From assembly GCA_905181835.1 (NCBI GenBank), contig CAJIZF010000001.1, positions 124,001 to 188,000 on the forward strand: a stretch of DNA of 64,000 nt, read 5' to 3'. Shown piece by piece: positions 45,921 to 53,008 of the stretch. A program made the position numbers and the translations under genes. The DNA comes from an uncultured Flavobacteriaceae bacterium. Lineage in GTDB: Bacteria; Bacteroidota; Bacteroidia; Flavobacteriales; Flavobacteriaceae. The notes beneath the pieces are model-generated. The model saw only the letters and a program-made list of their open reading frames with translations. It was not told the DNA's origin and did not search any database. How positions within the stretch are numbered: the stretch's first letter is position 1; each line of letters starts with the position of its first letter.

Positions 45921-47150
45921 ATGAAAGTATTTTATTTATTGGTGGCTGTATTAGTCATTTTTTCATGTAAGCAAGAAACTCATATAAAAGAAGTTTCTAT
46001 GAAAGAGGATGTTTATTTTTTAGCTGATGATTCTCAAGAGGGTAGAAAAACTGGTTCAGAAAAAGAAAGACAGTCAGCTGATTATTTGGTAGATAGATTT
46101 AAAAATTTAGGTTTAAAACCAAAAGGAGTAAATGGTTATTTACAACCTTTTATATTTAAACCAAAAACAAATCCACATGAAGAAGCAACTTATGTGATTA
46201 ACAAAGAAGACAGTACAATTACAGGGCTAAATGTCCTTGCCTACATTAATAATAAAGCAGAAAATACGATCATCATTGGAGCTCATTATGACCATCTTGG
46301 TTTTGGCAGCGAAGGTTCACTTTTTAGGGGAGATCAACCTGAAATACATAATGGAGCAGATGATAATGCTAGTGGAGTTGCAGTAATGATGAATTTAGCG
46401 AGTCGACTAAAATATAATAACACCAATAATAATTATTTGTTTATTGCTTTTTCTGGAGAAGAAATGGGCTTATTAGGATCAAATTATTTTGTAAAAAATC
46501 CAACGATTGATACTAAAAAAGTCAATTATATGATTAATATGGATATGGTGGGACGTCTTAAAGACGATAAAACGTTGGCTGTATACGGAGTGGGCACCTC
46601 TCCAAAATTTAAACAAACACTTTTTGCAAACAACACTGATTTCAAATTAATTGAAAAGGAATCTGGGGTAGGGCCAAGTGACCATACCTCATTTTATTTA
46701 GCAGATATTCCAGTTCTTCACTTTTTTACTGGACAGCACGAAGATTATCATAAACCCTCTGATGATCCAGACAAATTAAACTATAAAGGGATGGAGGCCA
46801 TATCAAATTATATCATGCGGATTATTACGGATTTAGATAATGATCAGCGATTGGCATTCAGAAAAACAAAAAATGAGAGTGAAGAAACACCCGATTTTAA
46901 GGTAACCCTAGGAGTAGTTCCGGATTATCTTTACGATGAAAAAGGAATGCGTATTGACGGTGTAAGTGAAGATCGTCCAGCACAAAACGCAGGAATGATC
47001 AAAGGTGATGTTGTGATTCAGGTGGGAGCATACAAGATTACGGATATGATGAGTTATATGAAATCACTTTCTAAATTTGAAAAAGGACAAACCATAACAG
47101 TTATTGTCGAACGAAATGGAGTACCACTAGAATTGAAAGTTACTTGGTAG
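45921..47150 (+). CDS. M28 family zinc aminopeptidase with PDZ domain
   Basis: Secreted lipoprotein of 409 residues (lipobox IFSC at about residues 13-16). The M28 catalytic residues are present: the first zinc His in GAHYDHLGFG, the bridging Asp in HNGADDNASG, the Glu pair in FSGEEMGLLGSNYF, the Asp in NMDMVGR and the last His in FFTGQHEDYHKPSDDPD. A C-terminal PDZ domain (about residues 320-409) has DGVSEDRPAQNAGMIKGDVV. The protein likely trims peptides at the cell surface or in the periplasm. Confidence 0.93.
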   Translation: MKVFYLLVAVLVIFSCKQETHIKEVSMKEDVYFLADDSQEGRKTGSEKERQSADYLVDRFKNLGLKPKGVNGYLQPFIFKPKTNPHEEATYVINKEDSTITGLNVLAYINNKAENTIIIGAHYDHLGFGSEGSLFRGDQPEIHNGADDNASGVAVMMNLASRLKYNNTNNNYLFIAFSGEEMGLLGSNYFVKNPTIDTKKVNYMINMDMVGRLKDDKTLAVYGVGTSPKFKQTLFANNTDFKLIEKESGVGPSDHTSFYLADIPVLHFFTGQHEDYHKPSDDPDKLNYKGMEAISNYIMRIITDLDNDQRLAFRKTKNESEETPDFKVTLGVVPDYLYDEKGMRIDGVSEDRPAQNAGMIKGDVVIQVGAYKITDMMSYMKSLSKFEKGQTITVIVERNGVPLELKVTW

Positions 47151-47182
47151 TTTTTTTGTTAGTTGATGGTAGTTTAATACTG

Positions 47183-48211
47183 TTATTTAGTACGAAGCGT
47201 TATTAAGGGTAAAAAAATCCCAATTGCTAAAGTGATTAATCCAATGTTTTTTCCAAGTACGTTACTCAATAAAACAGTCATTAGTATTAAATATAAGGGT
47301 GCTAGTGTAATAATCAAGGCATAGCGAAAGGTCCCAACAAATTCTTTTTCTTTAATTTTTTGATAGGCTATTTTTTTCCAAATTAAGTAGGGAATAAAAT
47401 AAAATAACTTTATTAAAAAACTCATCATCAAAAAGACAACGGATGTTTGTTCTTTTTTTCCTGAATACTTAAAATTATTATTTAAGCATTCATTTACTTC
47501 AATAGGCGATGTAAAGTCAACCTTTAGTTTTTCTAATTTTTTTAGACTTAAGTCGTAATCAGAACTACTTTTAATATGGGTTGTCAACGTTTTTAAATTT
47601 TCGGATAACTCCTTATTTAAGCCTTGTATATCTAAATTAGAACCATTCCAGTAATTATTTGGAGAAATATGATGACCAAAATAAATAGACATAGAGTCTC
47701 CGTAACTGGTAGGAGATTGATAGTTTACACCCACAGGTATGATTAAAATTTCTGTAGTTGGATAGTTTTGTAATGTTTCTTCAATAATTCTAGCAGCGCC
47801 TTTTTTTAGAGGTCTAACTTTTCGAAGTAAGGAATGACTTCCTTCCGGAAAAAGTACAATCGATTTTTTATTGCGAAGTAATTGGGTACAAAATGTAAAA
47901 ATGGGTTTGTTTTTTTGAATGGTATTTACCCCATCGATCATTCTGTAAACAGGAAGCATTTGTACGCTATTTAAAATTTTCGCTACGGTTGAGTTTTTAA
48001 ACACAGCAGCTCGAGTCAGAAAATGATTTATTCTATTGCTTTTAACTGTTAATAAAAGTGGATCTAACAAAGCATTTTGATGATTCCCCAAAAACAATAT
48101 AGCTTTATCTTTCGGGATTTTTTCTAAATAAATTGCACTTGTTTTTCGATAATAAAACTTAAAACCTAATTTTAAGTATGATTGTAAAAATTTTATCCAA
48201 AGTGTGTTCAA
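47183..48211 (-). CDS. PlsC-like 1-acylglycerol-3-phosphate acyltransferase
   Basis: Membrane-associated acyltransferase of 342 residues. The HxxxxD motif is in LGNHQNALLDPLLL (about residues 42-55), and the second block is FPEGSHSLLRKVRPLKKGAA. Hydrophobic segments near the C terminus (residues 265-340) anchor it. It probably acylates a lysophospholipid or related lipid. It is the last gene of the minus-strand envelope operon, 13 bases after the transporter gene. Confidence 0.88.
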   Translation of the reverse strand: MNTLWIKFLQSYLKLGFKFYYRKTSAIYLEKIPKDKAILFLGNHQNALLDPLLLTVKSNRINHFLTRAAVFKNSTVAKILNSVQMLPVYRMIDGVNTIQKNKPIFTFCTQLLRNKKSIVLFPEGSHSLLRKVRPLKKGAARIIEETLQNYPTTEILIIPVGVNYQSPTSYGDSMSIYFGHHISPNNYWNGSNLDIQGLNKELSENLKTLTTHIKSSSDYDLSLKKLEKLKVDFTSPIEVNECLNNNFKYSGKKEQTSVVFLMMSFLIKLFYFIPYLIWKKIAYQKIKEKEFVGTFRYALIITLAPLYLILMTVLLSNVLGKNIGLITLAIGIFLPLITLRTK

Positions 48212-48224
48212 AATAATAATCGTT

Positions 48225-49145
48225 TTAAATTTGTTTTTTTGACCAATAGGTTGCTAAAAAAAGTCCAGACACCATGTGCCATATTCCCCAAAAAGCAGCC
48301 AACAAAGCCATGCCTCCTAATCCGTCAAAAAAACTAAAAATTAACAACAAACCTAACCCAGAATTTTGAATTCCTGTTTCAATTGCTAGGGTTCTTTTAT
48401 TTTGTTTGCTCAATCTTGTTAAACTTGCAATACCATACCCTAATGTTAAGGCTAAGACATTATGAATAAATACAATAAAGAAAACATAATGAATATATTT
48501 TTCAAAAATAGCTATGTTTTTATATAAGGCTAAAAAAATAAGGATAATAAAAAATAAAATTGATCCTAGTTTAAAAAAAGAACTCGTTTTATCTGCAAAT
48601 TTTGGGAAATAATTTCGAACAAGCATTCCAAGTAATAGGGGAAGTCCTAATAATAACGAGATCACTTTTGCCATTTCAAATGGAGATAATGATATACTAT
48701 GTACCAAGCTAGAGGTTGGTTCGTAAAAACTTGACCAAAATTGAAAATTAAAGGGAGTCATTATAATCGCCATTAATGTTGCAATAGCAGTTAAACTAAC
48801 CGACAAAGCAGTATTTCCATTGGCATAATTACTCATAAAGTTAGAAATATTACCTCCAGGACATGCGGCTACCATAAACATCCCTAGTGCAATACTAGGA
48901 ATTGGTTTTATAAGTAATACCAATAAAAAAGTAACAGCGGGTAATAGAATAAATTGGGACAGAAATCCTACAACGACACTTTTTGGGTTTTTTAAAACTC
49001 TCAAAAAGTCATCAATTCTTATATTTAGAGCAACTCCAAACATAATCACTGCTAGTGTTAAATTTAGAAAGAATAAACTCTCTGAGTCAAAATTTAATCT
49101 AATGGAATCTAGTTCTTGTAGCATTTCAATTTTAAAAGTAATCAA
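48225..49145 (-). CDS. Bile acid:sodium symporter (BASS) family protein
   Basis: Integral membrane protein of 306 residues with nine or ten helices. The crossover motif region includes AACPGGNISNFMSNYANGN and ETGIQNSGLGLLLI, both standard for the SBF/BASS family. Substrates of bacterial members include bile acids, pantoate or organic anions; this one is unassigned. It is in the middle of the envelope operon, 27 bases after the LpxR-like gene. Confidence 0.9.
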   Translation of the reverse strand: MITFKIEMLQELDSIRLNFDSESLFFLNLTLAVIMFGVALNIRIDDFLRVLKNPKSVVVGFLSQFILLPAVTFLLVLLIKPIPSIALGMFMVAACPGGNISNFMSNYANGNTALSVSLTAIATLMAIIMTPFNFQFWSSFYEPTSSLVHSISLSPFEMAKVISLLLGLPLLLGMLVRNYFPKFADKTSSFFKLGSILFFIILIFLALYKNIAIFEKYIHYVFFIVFIHNVLALTLGYGIASLTRLSKQNKRTLAIETGIQNSGLGLLLIFSFFDGLGGMALLAAFWGIWHMVSGLFLATYWSKKQI

Positions 49146-49172
49146 ATTGTTAAGTTTACGATTTATAAATAC

Positions 49173-50084
49173 CTAAAAATTTCTTGCTAAAGATAAAGAG
49201 ACATGTAAATGACTTTCAGTTGTTTTTGTTTCTGCGCTCATAAATTTATAAGACAGTTTGATATCTGATCGTCCTCTTCTTAGATGAATATCTGTACTCA
49301 TAAATAATAAATGGTTGAGTGCATCTACTAAAAAAATAGAATTGTCTCCTATCAGATTTCCTTCCAACATGGTGTTATGAGCAACATATCGATATCCAGC
49401 ATTTATCCCAAGGAAGAATTCATTTTTTAGAACTCCAAGTTGTTGGTATGCTGAGGTTTGTAGCATAGAATTTCTTTTACCAATAAAAAATAAAATATCA
49501 TTTTGAAAATATACTTCCTTAATTCCAACTGCCGCGCTGGGTGCTATTGCAAAATATACATTAAACGGATCTGTGTGTAATTCCCACTCTTTTATATATT
49601 TAAAATAACAATTGTTTGTGAAATTATTTTCAATTTGACCGACCCAGGAGGCAATCCTTGAGTCGGTTGCAGCAGTGCTATGAAATAAATTTTGTAACCA
49701 TTCGCCTCCTGAAATTTCACCAGTCACCCCAAAAGAGTAAATGAAATCAAAAATCCAATCTTTTCCGGTGATTGTATGTTCGAAATTGATAGCTAAGAAG
49801 CCCCCATAGGGTCTATCAAATTTTGAAATATCAGTCTCTTCTATAAGTGATGGAGTGTATATTTCTTGGCTTAAAAATATACTGTTTTGTTTTTTATATT
49901 TTTTGTTTTTTAGCAACCAACGATATGAAATAAAATTACCAGTTGTATAATATTTATCCGTAAATTGTAGAAAGTCATTGTCATGACGCAACTCAATTTG
50001 ATGATTCCTTACAGTTTCAGAGCTTATGCTATCTTGAATATTTTGACAATAAGCAAATGGTGTAATGAATGAAAACAAAATCAA
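49173..50084 (-). CDS. LpxR-like outer membrane lipid A deacylase
   Basis: Outer-membrane beta-barrel protein of the LpxR (DUF2219) family, which removes acyl chains from lipid A. Visible family features are LRHDNDFLQFTDKYYTTG (N-x-D-F-x-x-x-T-D-x-Y-Y-T-x-G), KFDRPYGGFLAINFEHT and SGGEWLQNLFHS. The C-terminal strand ends in Phe (LSLARNF). There is no ATG at the expected N terminus: TTG at 50084 begins inside the signal peptide hydrophobic core. Codons upstream (YKLIKYSL) supply its positive charges back to the stop codon of the previous gene, so an ATT start near 50111 or 50099 is possible. Confidence 0.82.
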   Translation of the reverse strand: MILFSFITPFAYCQNIQDSISSETVRNHQIELRHDNDFLQFTDKYYTTGNFISYRWLLKNKKYKKQNSIFLSQEIYTPSLIEETDISKFDRPYGGFLAINFEHTITGKDWIFDFIYSFGVTGEISGGEWLQNLFHSTAATDSRIASWVGQIENNFTNNCYFKYIKEWELHTDPFNVYFAIAPSAAVGIKEVYFQNDILFFIGKRNSMLQTSAYQQLGVLKNEFFLGINAGYRYVAHNTMLEGNLIGDNSIFLVDALNHLLFMSTDIHLRRGRSDIKLSYKFMSAETKTTESHLHVSLSLARNF

Positions 50085-50117
50085 AAGGCTATATTTAATT
50101 AACTTATAAATGATTTC

Positions 50118-51608
50118 TTAAGTGTTATTTGTTATACTCTTGGAAAACATAAAACTAAAGCCAATAAAAAGCATTAAATGAAAAGGGAATAGTCCAAAAT
50201 CACCACCTTCACTACCCACCACAAACGCACTGTACATGCCAAAGGCAAAATACATAGCTAGTGCACCCTCTATTATTACGTTAACTGAGATGTTTTTTGA
50301 AATATATTTATTTTTTTTCCAAGGATCTTTCATAGACTGAATATTAAATTTTGGCGTTCTTATAAATTCACTTTTTTTACCAAAATGCCCTTCAATAACA
50401 GCTATCGAATTGTTTAGTGAAAACCCCATTGCAATGGTAAAGAACGTAAAAAATAAACCAATATATTTTAAAAATTGTTTAAAGCCACCACCACAAATAG
50501 TTTTAAAAGAAAACCAATAACAAATAAAAAATATTAGGGTGCTGGAAACAAAAAAACTCATAGCAAAAAAATAATTTTTTAGCTCTTCGTGTTCATTTTT
50601 TATATAGAGCATGGGGATGCTTAAAATAGCAACTAATAAAACATTTAAGAACATGGTACTGTTCAATAAATGAAGTATTCCATGGAGTTTTGTTTTTATG
50701 GAAAGATTATTGTCTTTTAAAATTCGCCATTTAAATTTTTGAAAATTTTCAGCACCTCCTTTATTCCACCTAAATTGTTGTGATCTCGCAGCGCTTACTA
50801 ATAAAGGTAGTTCTGCAGGTGTTTCAACTTCGAGTAGGTATTTAAATTTCCAGTTTTTTAATTGTGCTCTGTAACTTAAATCTAAATCTTCAGTAAGCGT
50901 ATCACCTTGCCAATTACCTGCATCCAAAATACATTCTTTACGCCAGACTCCAGCAGTTCCATTAAAATTAATAAAATGATTCATACTGTTTCTTCCTACT
51001 TGTTCCAGCGTAAAGTGAGCGTCCAGTGCAAACGCTTGAACTTTTGTTAAAATTGAAAAATTTCTATTTAAATGCCCCCATCTCGTTTGCACAACTCCTA
51101 TTTTAGGATCTTTAAAGTAAGGAACTGTTTTTTGCAACCAATCTTTTTGAGGTAAAAAATCTGCATCAAAAATTGTAATGAATTCTCCTTTTGCAATTTT
51201 TAAACCTTCTTTTAAAGCTCCTGCTTTAAAGTTTTTTCTATCAGACCTTGTTACATGCTTGATGTTTAATCCTTTATTCTGTAATACTGAAATTTGTTCT
51301 GAAGTTTTACTAAAAGACTCGTCTGTTGAATCGTCCAGCACTTGTATTTCAAGCTTATTGTTAGGATAATTTATTTTGGAGATATTGTCTAATAACCGTT
51401 CCATAACATACAATTCGTTATAGACAGGAAGTTGAATAGTTACATAGGGTATCTCCTCTTCTTTTGAAAAATCAAATTTTTCACATTTAGAATTCTTTCC
51501 AATAGCTCTTAAAAAATTATAAAGTAAATTAAGTTGCGCCAATGCATACATAAAAATCAGAATCAATGCAATTGCATATACCGCTATGATAAGAGTTTCT
51601 AAAATCAT
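50118..51608 (-). CDS. Membrane glycosyltransferase family 2 (cellulose-synthase-like)
   Basis: Processive-type GT2 enzyme of 496 residues. An N-terminal helix precedes the catalytic domain, which contains IQLPVYNELYVMERLLDNI, DDSTDE (first Asp), FDADFLPQKDWL (DxD), TEDLDLSYRAQLK (catalytic Asp) and QQFRWNKGGAE (QxxRW). Several C-terminal helices (residues 310-490) form the membrane part. It overlaps the DPM1-like glycosyltransferase gene by four bases. It likely makes or transfers a glycan at the membrane; the sugar and product are unknown. Confidence 0.9.
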   Translation of the reverse strand: MILETLIIAVYAIALILIFMYALAQLNLLYNFLRAIGKNSKCEKFDFSKEEEIPYVTIQLPVYNELYVMERLLDNISKINYPNNKLEIQVLDDSTDESFSKTSEQISVLQNKGLNIKHVTRSDRKNFKAGALKEGLKIAKGEFITIFDADFLPQKDWLQKTVPYFKDPKIGVVQTRWGHLNRNFSILTKVQAFALDAHFTLEQVGRNSMNHFINFNGTAGVWRKECILDAGNWQGDTLTEDLDLSYRAQLKNWKFKYLLEVETPAELPLLVSAARSQQFRWNKGGAENFQKFKWRILKDNNLSIKTKLHGILHLLNSTMFLNVLLVAILSIPMLYIKNEHEELKNYFFAMSFFVSSTLIFFICYWFSFKTICGGGFKQFLKYIGLFFTFFTIAMGFSLNNSIAVIEGHFGKKSEFIRTPKFNIQSMKDPWKKNKYISKNISVNVIIEGALAMYFAFGMYSAFVVGSEGGDFGLFPFHLMLFIGFSFMFSKSITNNT

Positions 51609-52300
51609 TTAATAAATGAGTACTTAACTATCCAATATAAAATTTTAATACCTGCAAATATAGTACCTTTTAGGGTTCCTGAAACTTTAGAAATACCAAT
51701 TCTATTTCTGTATTTCACATGAATTTCTTTGTATAAATAGTTTCTTTTTAGAGCTTTTAATTGCATTTCAACAGTCCAGCCATAGGTTTTGTCTTTCATG
51801 TTTAAGTCAATTAACTTGTTATATTTAATAGCTCTAAAGGGCCCTAAATCTGTGAATTTTGAATTAAAAAAAAATGCCATTAGGCTAGTTGCTAACCAAT
51901 TACCAAAAATTTGTGGTATTGTCATCGATCCTTTTTCTCTTAATTTTTTTGATCTAGCTCCTACAACAAAATCAAAATGCTCATTGATTATGGGCGCAAT
52001 TAATTTATTGAGTTCTTTTGGATAATCGCTGTAATCACCGTCTAGAAAAACAATAATATCAGGCTTGATGGTTTGAGATTTTATATAGGATATTCCTTTT
52101 AAGCAGGCGTAGCCATATCCTCTTCTTTTTTCAGTTAAGACAGTAGCGCCAGCTTTTTTTGCTACATCTACAGTTTCATCTGACGAGTTGTTGCTGACCA
52201 CTACTATTTCATCAACAGTAGGTGGGAGGTCTTGAATGACTTTAGCAATTGATTTTTCCTCGTTATAAGCAGGTATAATTACCTTAGTTATGGTATTCAA
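51605..52300 (-). CDS. Glycosyltransferase family 2 (dolichyl-phosphate mannosyltransferase-like)
   Basis: Cytoplasmic-face GT2 enzyme of 231 residues. The N terminus VIIPAYNEEKSIAKVIQDL, the first acidic site VVSNNSSDETVDVA, and the DxD-like FLDGDYSDYPKEL are intact. The family transfers a sugar from a nucleotide donor to a polyprenyl phosphate or other lipid. There is no clear C-terminal membrane anchor. It is coupled to the next GT2 gene (four-base overlap) and preceded five bases upstream by a small membrane protein gene. Confidence 0.88.
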   Translation of the reverse strand: MNTITKVIIPAYNEEKSIAKVIQDLPPTVDEIVVVSNNSSDETVDVAKKAGATVLTEKRRGYGYACLKGISYIKSQTIKPDIIVFLDGDYSDYPKELNKLIAPIINEHFDFVVGARSKKLREKGSMTIPQIFGNWLATSLMAFFFNSKFTDLGPFRAIKYNKLIDLNMKDKTYGWTVEMQLKALKRNYLYKEIHVKYRNRIGISKVSGTLKGTIFAGIKILYWIVKYSFIK

Positions 52301-52305
52301 TTTTT

Positions 52306-52731
52306 TTAGGTGGTAATTTTAAGTTCTTTTTGTTGAGCAGGAACAATATGTTTGTCAAAGTACCATGACGACCACTTTTCAAGCGTTAGAAATAAACCAA
52401 CACCGGCGAAAAAAACGATAGTAACTAATAAAATCAAATTTTTTCGTTTACTTTTTTTATCGATTGAACATTGGTTTTGTTTTTTTCGGAATGAGTAAAC
52501 TCCATAAACACCTATACATAAAGCAAGTCCTTTTAAAACCCATGCCCCTGTTCCAGAACTCCCATCGTCATTATAGAAAAAATCAGCAAAGGAGATAGCA
52601 TACACACCACTCATGATACCAAACATAAATAATATAGCAGGCGCTACACAACATAGAATTCCAGCAATAGCAGCACTTATGGAGTATTTTAAGCTCCATT
52701 TAATTAGATTAGGTTTTTTTTCAGTAGACAT
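52306..52731 (-). CDS. MerT-like small membrane protein
   Basis: Protein of 141 residues with about three to four helices. The pattern AGILCCVAPAILFMFG, with a cysteine pair followed by a proline in a helix, is reminiscent of mercuric transport proteins (MerT) and related metal-transport families. No MerP, MerA or MerR lies nearby, so mercury transport is not supported by context. It heads the minus-strand envelope operon and ends five bases before the first glycosyltransferase gene. Confidence 0.6.
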   Translation of the reverse strand: MSTEKKPNLIKWSLKYSISAAIAGILCCVAPAILFMFGIMSGVYAISFADFFYNDDGSSGTGAWVLKGLALCIGVYGVYSFRKKQNQCSIDKKSKRKNLILLVTIVFFAGVGLFLTLEKWSSWYFDKHIVPAQQKELKITT

Positions 52732-52901
52732 AATTTTATTGTTTTATAATATTCAAAAATAGTCAATATGTTTTTAGATGTAAGCTCTTTTTAGTTTAAT
52801 AGAGCTTAAATAGTTGTTAAAATAATTTTGTCGAAAAAATTCCATAAACCTTAAATAAAAAAACACGAATACCATAACGGGTACTTTTTTCCATAATAAA
52901 T

Positions 52902-52914
52902 GGACTATTAGTCC
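52902..52914. promoter_or_regulatory. Palindrome upstream of the CotH gene
   Basis: GGACTATTAGTCC is a perfect 5-bp inverted repeat around ATT, 48 bases before the -7 box. It could be an operator half-site pair; no regulator gene is adjacent. Confidence 0.35.
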
Positions 52915-52961
52915 TTAAAGATGTTGAGATTTAGACCTAGCATAAAGATGTGTAATTTGTT

Positions 52962-52969
52962 TATATTTG
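52962..52969 (+). promoter_or_regulatory. -7 box of the CotH operon
   Basis: TATATTTG is an exact TAnnTTTG box, 39 bases before the start codon. No TTG element was found at the usual distance upstream. Confidence 0.5.
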
Positions 52970-53008
52970 AGTTCTATTATAAATCTCTTTAGTTAGTTAA
53001 AAAAAATT

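Noticed and set aside
52306-52731. Mercury resistance locus
   Set aside because: Only a MerT-like helix pattern is seen; no merP, merA or merR genes are nearby.
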